DNA from: Vanilla planifolia
Lineage: Eukaryota > Streptophyta > Magnoliopsida > Asparagales > Orchidaceae
Reading direction: 5' to 3'
Assembly: GCA_023846275.1 (NCBI GenBank)
Contig: CM043875.1
Location: 4,399,569 to 4,463,568, forward strand
DNA length: 64,000 nt
The notes beneath the pieces were generated by a model. It was not told where the DNA came from, made no database searches, and was given only the letters and a program-made list of their open reading frames with translations. Positions 49,910 through 61,384 of the stretch are shown here, piece after piece. The translations under genes were made by a program, and so were the position numbers. The stretch's first letter is position 1, and each line of letters starts with the position of its first letter.

Positions 49910-50360
49910 TATGCTAAAACATCACAAGAAGAGTCAATATCTTTATTGGCAAAAAAAGAGGGTAGCAAAAAAGAAGATGTATGGTTTCTTGATTCAAGAG
50001 CAAGCAATCATATGTGTGAAAAAAGACATCTATTTGATTCAATTGAAAATGTGCAAGTGTGAGTCTTAGAGACTCATCAAAGTTGAAAGTTGAAGGCAAA
50101 TGTAATATAAAACTTTACAAAGAGAATGGGTTTTCAATTATTATTTCAAACTCATATTTTATTCCTAATATAAAAAATAATATTATTAGTCTTGGGCAAT
50201 TGATTGAGAAAGGATATATTATACATATGGAGAACAATTATCTTCTTTTGCAAGATTTAAAAGGAAGGAATATTACTAAGGTGAAGATGTCGACAAATTG
50301 CATTTTTCCTTTTCAATTAAAGTCAACAAGTGAAGTTTGTTATCTTGGGCATCTTTCAAA
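49910..50360 (+). pseudogene. copia protease remnant
   Basis: WFLDSRASNHMC at about 49981-50016 is the Copia protease active-site motif, usually DSGASNHM. The Gly after Asp-Ser is Arg here through a single G-to-A change. The frame is broken soon after, and the rest is read from another frame starting near 50059. Confidence 0.8.
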
Positions 50361-51300
50361 TAATTCTTTGAAATGACATCTAAGGTATGGTCACCTTAAT
50401 TTTGGAGGTTTGAAATTATTGGCAAAGAAAAGCTTGGTGAAAGGTCTTTCTTTATTGGATGATCCAAATCATATATGTGAAGCTTGTATACTTGGAAAGT
50501 AACATCGTCTATCATTTCAAAAGAATAATATTTGGAGAGGTAAAAAATCGTTACAACTTATTCATACAGATATTTGTGGTCCATTTATACCATTATCTAA
50601 TGGAGCTAACAAGTATTTTATTACTTCATAGATGGTTTCAATAGAAAAATTTGGATATATTTTATTAAGGAGAAATCTACTACTATCTCTTTATTTAAAG
50701 AGTTCAAATGCAAGGCTGAAAAGGAGAGCGGGTTATTCATTCAAAGTCTTAAATCTAATAGAGGTGGTGAGTACACTTTAAATAAATTTATTCAATTATG
50801 TAAGCGAGAAGGTATACGACATCAACTTATCACAAGTTATACTCCACAACAAAATGTAGTGGTTGAAAGAAGAAATCGTACTATCCTTGATATGATAAGG
50901 ACAATGATGAGAGAGAGGAATATGTCAAAAGAATTTTGGATAGAAGCAGTTACATGTTCAACTTATTTGTTGAATCGATGTCCTACTAAAGTTGTACATT
51001 ATATTACTCCACAAGAAGCTTGGATTAGATATACACCAAGTGTTTCTCATTTTTGAATATTTGGTTGCATTGTATATGCACGTATACCTAATGTAATGAG
51101 AAAGAAATTAAATGATAAAGATGAAAAATACATATTCATTAGGTACAGTGAGGAGTCAAAAGCCTACAAGCTCTATAATCCTTTAGCCAAAAAGGTGTTT
51201 ATCAGTCGTGATATTGTGTTTGTAGAAGAAGATACTTGGAAGTGGAAGGAAAAGAAAGATGATAAAACTATCACACTTGGGTAAGAAGAAGAAATTCAAA
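50361..51300 (+). pseudogene. copia integrase remnant
   Basis: The HHCC region reads HLRYGHLNFGGL with CEACILGK about 30 residues later; a TGA stands where Trp is usual before it. The core keeps its first Asp (HTDICGP). The second Asp is changed to Asn (KSNRGGEY, codon at 50757), and Glu remains in VVVERRNRT. Several stops break the frame. Confidence 0.85.
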
Positions 51301-51479
51301 ATCAACAAACACATGATTTGAATTCTCTAATAAGCTCTCCCTCAAGAACAATTATTATGTAAAAGATAACACATCTTATTGACTCAAGCATAAAGATGAA
51401 AAGTCTACAAGAGATATATAAGCAAACTCCTGAGTATTCTAACTTATTCTATTATTTTGCTGATAATAAATCTATTTCT

Positions 51480-52170
51480 TTTAATGAAGCAGTACAGGAT
51501 AAAAATTGGCAAAATGTTATGGATGAAGAAATAACATCTATACAAAAAATAATATATGAGAGTTGGTTGATCTTTCTCCTCAAAAAAAACCCATACAAGT
51601 GAAATGGGTTTACAAGATCATGCATAAAGTAGATAGAATTATGGATAGATACAAGACAAGACTTGTGGCAAAAGACTTTAAGCAAAAAAATAGTATAGAC
51701 TACAACAAGATATTTTCTTCAGTTGCTCGATTTGATATAATGAAGTTGATTTTAGCACTTGTAGCATATCATGGATGGAAGGTATGCTAACTTGATGTTA
51801 AATTTGTATTTTTAATTAGAATTTTAGAAGAAGAAGTTTATATTGATCAACCTGAATGTTATAAAATTGTGAGTGATCCACATCTATCACTTGAAAAAGG
51901 CTTTATATGGATTAAAACAAGCACTAAGAACATGGAATACTAAGATTGATAGATATCTTCAACAACAAGGATTTCAATTTGAGCATGCATTTTACATTAA
52001 GACAACTCAAAATGATATTCTTATAGTTTGTCTTTATGTAGATGATGTGCTTTATACAGAATTTTTTTTTGAATTATTTCAAGAATTCAAAAGAACTATG
52101 CAGCATGAATTTGAAATGATAGATAATGGTGAAATGTCAAATATAATCTAAATCTCTCAAAGAAGATATG
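51480..52170 (+). pseudogene. copia reverse transcriptase remnant
   Basis: Copia RT signatures KWVYKI, RYKTRLVAKDF, ALYGLKQALRTW and the catalytic CLYVDDVLY are all readable (YVDD at 52035-52046), but they are spread over three frames with a TAA at about 51788. Confidence 0.88.
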
Positions 52171-52289
52171 ATACTGAACTTCTAAAGAAGTTTAAAATGA
52201 AAGATTATAAATTAGTGTCAACACCACTTGATGTGAGAATGAAAATAACTAAAGAAGGAGAAGGAAAAGACATAACTCTACTTTGTTAA

Positions 52290-52930
52290 AAGTCTTGTAG
52301 GTAGTCTTCATTACCTTACTATCACAATACTTGATATTCTATATTATGTTGGATTCATTAGTTGATATATGAAAAATCAAAAGGAAACACATTGGATGGT
52401 TGCAAAAAGAATACTAAGGTATATTAAAAGAACACTTGATTATGGTATGTATTTCACTAACCAAAGTGGAATAGATTCATGTGACTACTCTGACAGTGAC
52501 TGGGGAGGTGATATAGATGAAAAGAAGAGTACAACTGGTTATTGTTTCTTCTTAGGTTCATCAGTATTTATGTGGAGATCAACTAAATAAGATGTTATTG
52601 CTCTTTCATCTTGTGAAGCATAGTATATTGCAGCTTCATCAATAGTTTATGAAGCAATTTGATTACGACATCGTCAACAAGAAGAGTCAACAACTATATT
52701 TATTGATAATATGTCAGCCGTCAAATTAGCAAAAAAATCCAGTTTAACATGGGAGAAGCAAGCATATCGAGGCAATGTATCATTTTTTTCGTGATCATGT
52801 CAACAAGGAGACTATAAGTCTGGAACATTGCCGTACTAAAGAACAAGTTGTTGATATTTTCACTAAATCGCTTGGAGTGAAGAAGTTTGAAGAATTACGA
52901 AATCAATTAAGATTGAAAATACTTAAAGTT
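52290..52930 (+). pseudogene. copia RNase H remnant
   Basis: RILRYIKRTLDYGM, DSDWGGDIDEKKSTTGYCF and ALSSCEA are the conserved plant Copia RNase H order. Stops replace Gln or Glu codons at 52588 and 52621, and a frameshift separates the last part (about 52740 on). Confidence 0.85.
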
Positions 52931-52943
52931 TGAGGGAGAGTAA
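52931..52943 (+). other. Polypurine tract
   Basis: TGAGGGAGAGTAA directly precedes the 3' LTR. GAGGGAGAG is the purine primer for plus-strand synthesis. Confidence 0.8.
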
Positions 52944-53242
52944 TGTTAGCAAACTTTAAGCTTTTGGTTAGCACTTTTTAAGTGTGATTAGTATATTTTA
53001 CGTGTTTTGTTAGTTTGCTAAGTATTTTTAGGAATTTAAATATTTGAATAATTTTAAATTTTAAATTAGGAACAAACTTTTGAATTAGAAGAAAATATTT
53101 GGGGAATTGGTTATTTTTTTAGCCTATAAATTAAAATAATTATTATTTTGTTATTATGAATGTATGAATGAAAAGTTTATAGTTTTTTGTCTTCTCTTTT
53201 TTAAGTTTTTTGCTGTCATTTTCAAATATTTTATTTCCATCA
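52944..53242 (+). repeat. 3' LTR of the copia element
   Basis: 299 bp, starting TGTTAGCAAAC and ending TTTCCATCA. A TATAAAT box lies at 53125-53131. Followed by the ATTTT target duplication. Confidence 0.93.
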
Positions 53243-53540
53243 ATTTTTATATGGCTTATAGGGCGAACGTTGAGCGCAAGCAAACAGCAATGAATGCGGC
53301 CATTACAGCACCCTGGCGCAGGCCAGCGACAAGAGTGACAAATCTTCTGCTGTTCTGCGTCACTTTCATCAATGTACATTTGGTGCAAGATAAGGGAATT
53401 CATTAAAGTTATCTCGAATCAGATCATCCATTCCTTATTACATCATTAAATCGTCATATGGAAAATGCACACACATAATGATATGAAAAAAAGCAATTCT
53501 GCGGCACGCAGCGATTCAAGCAGTCAAAGAAATGGCAATC

Positions 53541-54971
53541 CTACGTCATTTGCTGCGCCGCGAGCGGGTAGCGGTGAATGGATGTGGCCCATGGCCCCTT
53601 CTCTGCCTCACCCTCCGGGGACCGGCAAAGGCACTCCCACACCAACGAGTTGCACTTCGGTCCGCTACCCATCGCCAGCTGCCACACCCTCTCCCGCTTC
53701 TCTACTCTACCCTTCCCCTCTTCGTAAGCCAGCTGATACCATATGGAAGAAGACGACTGGTTGCCGAACCTGTGGAATGTCATCCTTGCCGCCTCCGTCT
53801 CCCTTTCCCCTAATCCCAACCCCTTTCCTATCTCCTCCATAACCGCAATTCCCGACGCCGGCAGACAGAAATGCTGTATCGCCTTTCCCCAATCCACTCC
53901 CCCAGTGCTCCCCTTTTCCATCCCCTTCTTCCACGCCCTCAACAAACTCCTAACCACGTACCTCAGCCTCTCCTCCGCCGGTAGAATCGATGCCCCGAGC
54001 TCCACCACGTTGGCTCGCAGCGTTTCGGACGCCACCCGGAGCAAGTCGCGCTCGATGGAGAATCCGGTGATCCCCTCCGCGTCCTCCTCGCGAATCGCCG
54101 ATCGGTACGCCCTGTCGTCGAACGCCCTCTGGGTCCTCAGAAGTCTGAGAAGCTTATATTTGGACCGCGCGCGCTCCTCTCCCCGGTTCGTCAACATCAC
54201 GGCGGAGCACCCCATTCTGAAGAGGCAGTTGAGAAGGAGCTTCCGGCGGTCCTTTCCCGGGTACCACCCTGTGGAGACGATCTCAGTGCTGACCACGACG
54301 GCGTATCTCGCCCGGCCGCTGCGCATCGCGCCGCGTGCGATGTCGACGCCGATGGCCCCGGCGCTGCATCCCATCCCGCTGAGGCTGTAACTCTTGACAT
54401 CCTCCCTCATCACGTAGCGGCTCACTACCATGGCAGACAGCGAGGGAGCAGGGCAGAAGCCGCTGCAGTTGACGACGAGCACGTCCACGTCGCGTGGGTC
54501 GACGTGTGTCTTCGCGAATAGGTCATCGAGGGTGGGGAACAGCAGCATGTGGGCCTCGTCAAGACAGACGGCGTGGGAGTTGAAGGGAGGGATGTAGTGA
54601 AGAGATGGCGGGAAGTACGTCTCCTCTCCGATTCCGGAAGCAGTGATGATTTTGGACATAAAAGCGACGCTTTTGGCGTCGAAACATGGAATGAGGGTGA
54701 GGTGCTCGAGGAGGGCGGCGGTGGGGACGCGGCAGGTCAGAGGCGGGCGTAGACATGAGAAATCGAGGAGGTAGACTTCGCCGCGGCGGTAGAGCAGTAT
54801 AACGCTGACGCCTAGGAGAAGGACGACGATGACCACGGGAAGAAGATAGTATCCTATGCCGCATTTCGCGACGAAGACATAGATCTCAATTGCAATGCAG
54901 ACGTAAACAACGAGCAGTTGAACAAGTTGGAAAATGGAAGAGATGAAATGATCCCATTGGAGACTTTCCAT
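53541..54971 (-). CDS. KCS: 3-ketoacyl-CoA synthase (KCS), atypical active site
   Basis: Intronless 476-residue condensing enzyme of the FAE1/KCS family, which condenses malonyl-CoA with acyl-CoA in the ER to elongate very-long-chain fatty acids for waxes, suberin or seed oil. Two N-terminal membrane segments (about 16-35 and 41-61) precede VYLLDFSC. The nucleophile region is GMGCSAG (Cys202); HRFGNQSSSSIWYQLAY supplies His400 and Asn404. The catalytic His of FAE1 (His391) is replaced by Pro371 in QHFCLPASG, and FAE1 His302 (RTH) by Gln281 in RTQRAFDD. The start at 54971 is preferred over an in-frame ATG at 55052, because it has an ACCATGG context and the TATA box lies between the two. Codons are GC-rich. 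The frame is fully open, so it looks maintained, but its activity is doubtful. The copia 3' LTR ends 299 bp below its stop. Confidence 0.93.
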   Translation of the reverse strand: MESLQWDHFISSIFQLVQLLVVYVCIAIEIYVFVAKCGIGYYLLPVVIVVLLLGVSVILLYRRGEVYLLDFSCLRPPLTCRVPTAALLEHLTLIPCFDAKSVAFMSKIITASGIGEETYFPPSLHYIPPFNSHAVCLDEAHMLLFPTLDDLFAKTHVDPRDVDVLVVNCSGFCPAPSLSAMVVSRYVMREDVKSYSLSGMGCSAGAIGVDIARGAMRSGRARYAVVVSTEIVSTGWYPGKDRRKLLLNCLFRMGCSAVMLTNRGEERARSKYKLLRLLRTQRAFDDRAYRSAIREEDAEGITGFSIERDLLRVASETLRANVVELGASILPAEERLRYVVRSLLRAWKKGMEKGSTGGVDWGKAIQHFCLPASGIAVMEEIGKGLGLGERETEAARMTFHRFGNQSSSSIWYQLAYEEGKGRVEKRERVWQLAMGSGPKCNSLVWECLCRSPEGEAEKGPWATSIHRYPLAAQQMT

Positions 54972-55022
54972 GGTCTTTAGCAAGAAGCAAGCAAGTGTGC
55001 TGCAAACTGCTCGTTGGTGAAG

Positions 55023-55030
55023 AATATATA
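55023..55030 (-). promoter_or_regulatory. TATA box of the KCS gene
   Basis: The minus strand reads TATATATT, 52 bp above the ATG at 54971. This gives a short 5' UTR and argues against translation from the ATG at 55052, which would lie upstream of the TATA box. Confidence 0.6.
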
Positions 55031-55059
55031 ATGGAAAGAAGGTTACTCGCATTTATCTG

Positions 55060-56499
55060 CCTTGGAAGCTTACGGGTAGGGGTTGATACACATATCATAT
55101 TATATGTATTTTATTTCATGTTATATAATTAATATATTTTTTCTATAAATATTTTTAATATCTGATTTCCGAATTAGGTGGTCCAATGGAGTAGTTGAAA
55201 ATGTACTAACCCCTTCAGAAACTGTTCGAGACTGCATGGTAAAAGTTAAACAAGAAACAGTGCCTTTGGATAGAGGACATTCGACGTTAGGCTACATAAT
55301 AGGAACCCACAGAGTGACTCAGAGAAGCCTCATTCATTGCTCTCTGGCATATGGAAGCCGAGAGGTTGGAAGTTGTTAGTTATCCACTGTGAAACTTAAA
55401 ACACGAGGTAAAAAATTGTCCATGCAGTCCAAAAAGCTTTAGAATTAGTGAACTTTCCTTCTTCTTTTTTTTTTCTTCTTTTATTTTAGCCATGGTGGAT
55501 GAAACACTTTCATATGATCATAGATGAAGTTTGGCAAAATAAATACACGCATTTAGAATGCAAAATTATTTGATAAGTTATCATCATAAAATTATTTTAA
55601 AATTAAAATAGATTATATATATGTATATATGTATGTATGTATATATTAAGATATGTTACAAAGAGAGTATTGCATATAGTTTTATGTTGTTCTTATAATA
55701 CCACATTTTTATATCATAATATGGCATGAACTAATATGGCTATTATGGCATCTGTGGTTTAGCCCTTTGCTAGCATGCCACATCCTTTGGGCGTGGCATA
55801 TGCCTAAGTTGATGTTTATGAAGGTATAATATTCTCAAGTTTGTTGCACTTTATCTTATAGTTAAGTTATTTTTTTTATTTTTAGAAGATCTGCTTCACA
55901 TATGAATTATTAGAATTAATTATCTCATTTTTAGGGTTAGCAATTTGGTTTTAAAATAATCAAGTTGTTTTAAAGACCAAAAATTGATTAAGAATACTTT
56001 TAATATGTTTTCTAGACTATAAATTTTCCAAATCAATTTTTTGATTTGCTAGCCTTTTTATAGGAAAATATTGAGAAAGAAAGAATTAACCACCTACCTA
56101 TGTTTGTTGTTACTATCTGTTATTGGATATGAAAATTTTGGATTATCAAGATCATGATAGTTGAGTTGATTTGCCATTAACCATTGTTGTGTTTATTTGA
56201 GTATTCACTAAAGTTCATATTGTACTTCCTAATTTAGATACCTAAGATCCTCTGAACCCATTAGCTGCCTTAACACATCACTTTTGCAATGAGATCATCC
56301 TTTTCTCCCTCGTCTCTAAGTTAGTTGAAGATCAACTATGATAGTTTGATCATACATAGGTTGGTCAATTGTCACATCCTATTCCATTATTTATTAAGTA
56401 AAGCCCAATAATATCAAAGTATATCTTTAAATATTGGTTTACAATAAAAGAACATAGAGAAAACCATAAAAATCAGTATTTATTTGCATTATTCCTTTT
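55060..56499. other. Upstream spacer of KCS
   Basis: AT-rich. A more balanced patch at about 55170-55390 stays open for about 65 codons on the plus strand, but no motif is recognisable; it may be an exon relic or a non-coding conserved patch. TA/TG microsatellite at about 55613-55645. Confidence 0.45.
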
Positions 56500-57565
56500 A
56501 TATGTAATTTATCAATTTCAAAAGTAATTGTTTTTGCTTAGGATGCTCCACAATTGATTAAACACTAACCTTTTTCACTTAAATCATAAATAATGACATT
56601 GATTTTGCTTAAATGATAATTAGTAGTTAGATCATAATATTTAATATATTTTAATCATCTCATTTGTCATAAATTTAATTTTTTTGAGTGAAACTTTATT
56701 TCAAATTCTAATGAACTATAAAAATCTCACAATTTATTCCATATAAATATTGATTCTAACTTGTCAAAAGAAATAATTTAATAACTAATTCTAAATCATA
56801 CATTGGATAGTTTCTTTCATGTAGTTTCAACTAACTCGATACATAAGTAACAACTTAGCCAAACTATATTAGCACACATTTCAATCCTTAAAAGGAAGCA
56901 TCATTCAAATTTTGGCATCCCTTTGATTCTTCTAGTAAGATTAGGATTGGAGCTATCATTAGTTTTTCTTTCAATTTCAAGAAACTATTGCATAGTCAAA
57001 TTTTTATTAAAATTTAAAGGTTTTGTGTGTCAAACTTGTTTACTGTGGAATTATCTAAGAGAAATCATTACCAATTTTCTATAATATCTAACTAAACCTA
57101 AAAAACTTTGAGTTTCATAAATCATATTATGTTTTAGGACAATCCATAATTGTCGAAATCTTTTGAGTATTTATAATCTTTTTTAAACTTACAAGTCCTA
57201 GAAATATCATATAGGATAGGTAAAATTCACATTTAAAAAATTTAGCATAAAGCTATAGCTCAAATCTATCTTTGAAACTATGATAACACCTTATAATTGA
57301 TCAAATTGATCATGAATTAGTGATAAAGTATATCCATTTTTTATGATAATTTTATTAAGTTTTTTGTAGCCTATGTGCATATACAAACTATCATCTTTCA
57401 TCTTTACAAATAGAATAGGTGCTCCCAAAAGAGACACCCTAGGATGAATAAAGAACTTATTTAATAGTTCTTATATCTGCACTTTTTTAACAACTCTATA
57501 GGTATTATTCTATAAGGAACATTCAAAAAAGTTTAACTCTATGTAAAAGTTGAATTTCAAACTTA
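56500..57565 (-). mobile_element. Ty3/gypsy reverse transcriptase-RNase H remnant
   Basis: On the minus strand, in order: ELLNKFFIHPRVS at about 57474-57436, then GAPILFVKMKDDSLYM, YKKLNKIIIKNGYTL, DQFDQL and VSKIDLSYS down to about 57254. These are the start of a Ty3/gypsy reverse transcriptase. At about 56700-56580 a broken stretch with YDLTTNYHLSKINVI matches the end of the RNase H domain. The YxDD region is not readable, and the spacing suggests internal loss. Stops and frameshifts are common. No LTRs were assigned. Confidence 0.75.
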
Positions 57566-57569
57566 ATTT

Positions 57570-58265
57570 GTTTTATTAAGAGGAAGACCATGTATGATCA
57601 AAAGCTAAGTTCCAAGTTTATTAAATCCAAAATGACAAACAAAATCAAGAAAAAAGACAAAAAAATGAAAAGCATCATCGTAGAAAAAAGGAGTCACGTA
57701 TAGAGGCACAGACCTACATGCTAAGAGGCATGGTGTACTAGATGCTCCATGCATTGACATGTGTGATAGTATAGGTAGGACCTGCACATGCACTCCACGT
57801 GCATCTTATCAGTTGCTTACCATGTCATCATAGTTAATGCATGTGTGTAGGGCTTATCCATATATGGTAATAGTAGTTGTGCATAAGAAAAGTACCATAG
57901 AGTGACTGTACACATGCGATAGCATGAGTGCACATAAGGTTAGACGTGGGATCTATGAAATTTGCAAAAATTAAAGAACTTTTATATTTGTGATCAAAAT
58001 TATAAGTTTTTTTTTATTTTATAATAAAATATTATATCTAAACATCTCTATAAAGGAGTAAGAAAGGTTTATAAAGTAATTAAAATTTTTAAGAATTAAA
58101 ACTTGAATAATTTAAAATTCTTTGAAGAAAAACTTAGAAAATTCAATCTCTTTATGACAAAAATACTTTTCTTATTCTCTTTTTTTTTGTAGCTCCTCGC
58201 TATTTCTCAATAAATAAGGCCTACAATTGAGTGTTCAAGGTGAGAACACCTCGTAGAAAGATTAT
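57570..58265. repeat. Dispersed repeat, copy 1
   Basis: Collinear diverged match to 61385-62050. Shared text includes CAAGTTTATTAAATCCAAAATG versus CAAGCTTATTAAATCTAGAATG (split here by a few changes), CTTTTATATTTGTGATCAAAA versus TTTTTATATTTCGGAACAAAA, and GGTGAGAACACCTCGTAGA versus AGCGAGAACACCTTGTAGA. It abuts the Ty3/gypsy remnant, so it may be a non-coding part (LTR or spacer) of the same family. Confidence 0.6.
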
Positions 58266-61200
58266 ATTATTTTTGCATTAAAGAGTGCTAATTTGAGGCC
58301 AATGATGAGTGTAAAAAAAGATAATTAAATAACAAGTCACAAAAGAGAATCAAAAGATTCAGGAGTCTTTAATCAATGTGACTATGGTAAATATTTCATC
58401 ATCAAGCTTAGAGGTATAAGTAGCTTTATTAATCAATAAATGTAAGTATTAATAAAGATGGTGCTAAAATCCCATTTCCTTCGTATGATAGATCCAAAAG
58501 GAAATCTTTCAAAAGAAAATATGATTAATCAAAGAAATTTTAGATTAAGTAGTAATCCTAAAAGATTGAAGCTAATGATAATAATGACATCAATCTCACT
58601 CTTTCAAAGCACATGAATCAACATCTTTTCATAATTGATCCTAAACTTAATTTATCAAATTATGATGATATAATGAATGTAAAATAATTAGATATCTATT
58701 TGAAGTAACTAAAAATATATTTTTCTCTATATGACTATTCATCATAAGATAAGGTGGTATATTCTCAATTAAAAATGATGAGTTGTGTATTAACCTAGTA
58801 AAGTGCTCACTTAAGAAATGATATAATTATAAAAGTGTCATATAGGACAAATTAAACTTCTACTATAGTCTAATTTGAAGTCTATAATAGTAGATATATT
58901 TAATAAAAATTAGATAATATTAAACAATATCATATACTAATTAGGGTTATGTGACATATGTGTCATTTTATGTTTGTTCAAAAATTAATGTTAAAAATTA
59001 TAGTATGAGTTATTAAGTAGAGTAGGGGACAATATGCTAAGCTTTAAATATAAAATAATTGAATAATTTTATCACATCTAATTTTACATATAAAATATAA
59101 AATTTAAGACAAACTATATATAGAATATTTTAATATAATAAAAGGTAACTCTAACATTATATTATTATATAAAAAAATAAAAGTTACTAAAAATGTGTAC
59201 TATTTTGGTGATGATGTCTTGTATTTTTTTGGAGTTAGTATATAGAGCACCAAAGATAGAAAATAGTAATGAGTTGGAGGTTTGAGTTAGTAAGGGAGCT
59301 TGGTTAAAGAGGTAATAAGATGGTAAGTTAAGATTTAGAGCTTTGTTAAGGAGGGTGGTGATTTGGTGCTTTGGTTAAGATTGTGAAAAAGTGGGTGAAG
59401 ACTTGAAAATGTTAGAGAAAGAGAGAATTTGTTTGGTTGTTGATTGTCATGACAAAAGGTCTCTAACCTTTGATTCTTATCTCTCATAAGGAGAGAAAAA
59501 GTTAGAATCTTTTCAATTAGAGTTTGGCATGCACTCCTTACTCATAAAAATAAAAGTATACAAATAACAAAAAATTTATTGAATAAAAAATAATATTATA
59601 ATAGAGAGTCTTTCGTATTTATAGATGAAAGTGAGCTCAATTACTATGCATAAAAAAAGAAAAATTAAATGTATCTTAGAAACATATCATAAATATAAAA
59701 AAAGATTAGAAGTTAACATAGAGAATAACAAATTTGAAATTAAATTACTTAAAAAAACAAAAAAAAACATTTATAATTCTAAGACATTAACTTTAAATGA
59801 GTATAGAGAAATATAATTTTGGGGCTAAATCACTTGAGAATCTAAAAGATATTTTTAAAATTCTAAGACATTCACTTCAAATGAGCATAAGAAAATATAA
59901 TTTTGGACTTAAGTTATTTGGAATCTACAAAAAATCTTTAGAATTCTATGACATTAACTCTAAGTAGGTTAACTATATTAAATGTAAAATATCAAAATAT
60001 ATGAAAAAAATAATAACATAAGAAAAATTATGCAATTGTACAACATGACGATTGGACATCTATAATGATATAACTAGAATGTTAGTCATGGAAGAGACAA
60101 ATGATGGTAATTAGTGGTGGTTGAAAGATAGGTGGCAGAAGGGTGGCTAGGCAATGTTGGGTAGGAAGGAGCATTTGGCAACCTTACGATGGTGTGTGAC
60201 AAGGTGATGTTGTGTAATAAGCATTAGTCATCAAGAGTAGTAGACATCCAAGTGATTGTAGATGATTGATAATAATAAGTGAAAGTACACACATGCATTG
60301 ATGTTAATGATGACATATTTTATTTTAAAATATGCTTAGATGAATAGAACAAAATTAGTAAATATAACTATAAGAAAAAAATTGAGTGTTATAGTCAATC
60401 TTAATGATTAATAAAGATGACTAATTAAAATAAGATTCAGTTTAAGTATGGTTCTAAGTTCAAATGGAATTAGTGCAATGCCAACAGATATGTGTTTGTG
60501 ACCTGATGTAAGATGCTCTTGCGTCAAAGTGACTTGGGAGATAATTTAAAAAATTAATATGAGAAAACTTTTAGTACATGGGTTACATGAAGAAAAGTAG
60601 TAGAAAGTGACATAATTTATGTTATCAATAAGGATAATCAATGTAAAATAATATCATAAAAGTTTGATGAGTAGTCATGAATTTGAGAATACTTATTAAA
60701 ATGATACAAATATTATCAAAGTATATCGTAAGTATATTCTATCATATTAATATTGAATTATCTCTTTATTTATTCAGTCTTAAAAATAAGCTATTACATT
60801 TACAATGGATATAAAAAAGAAGAGTAAATATAAAGAGACAACATAACAAACTAGGAAGTCTGAGTATAAGTCCAATCATTGATAGCGACAGAAAGAATAT
60901 TCTCCAACAAATTATGTTATGATAATGATTACAAGTAAAATCCATAAGTATTGTGATGGATTCATAAAGATTTTGAAACAAGTGTTGACAAATAATGTAA
61001 GATAAAATTTACTATCACCAAAGATTATATTGACATGGTTATATATGAAATAATAATTTTAGATATATGTCAAATTATATTATAAAATCCATACTTATGG
61101 GATCAAGATACTATCTACTATCAATGAGCATAATGCTATTAATTTATGAAGGATAGACAACACTTCATTCTAACAAAGACAAAAAAGTATTAAAAAAATG

Positions 61201-61384
61201 TGTTTATGGTGGATAAATGAAGAGACTAATGAAAACTTGCTAAAATTGTGTTACTAGTCACAGTTAAAAAAAATTACTTAATAAGGATGAAAGAAGTCTC
61301 AACCTCCTAAAGAAGACAACAAAATTAAATTTATCAAAAAATTAATTTAGAAAAGAAAATTTTATGGGACTCAATTCTCAAAAA
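58266..61384. other. AT-rich stretch between the two dispersed repeats
   Basis: No gene or retroelement domain readable. The 3.1-kb stretch between two direct repeats could be the decayed interior of one element, but no primer site or polypurine tract was seen next to either repeat. Confidence 0.4.

Larger units (their letters stand above)
48634..53242 (+). mobile_element. Ty1/copia LTR retrotransposon, structurally complete, coding-dead
   Basis: A 4.6-kb element with all structural parts: two LTRs of about 300 bp, a Met-tRNA primer site, a polypurine tract and a 5-bp ATTTT target duplication at 48629-48633 and 53243-53247. The order gag, protease, integrase, reverse transcriptase, RNase H is that of Copia. 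Every domain carries stops or frameshifts, and several catalytic residues are changed. It therefore cannot move by itself, though it may still have been mobilised in trans. By eye the LTRs differ at about one position in ten, which points to an insertion millions of years old. The LTRs still contain a TATAAAT box. I do not assign a Copia lineage. Confidence 0.93.

Noticed and set aside
53465..54752. Plus-strand open frames across the KCS gene
   Set aside because: Antisense shadows of the GC-rich KCS exon, with no motif of their own.
54972..55052. Upstream in-frame ATG of KCS at 55052
   Set aside because: It would lie upstream of the TATA box at 55023-55030 and adds 27 residues not expected before the first membrane segment. 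The ATG at 54971 has a strong context.
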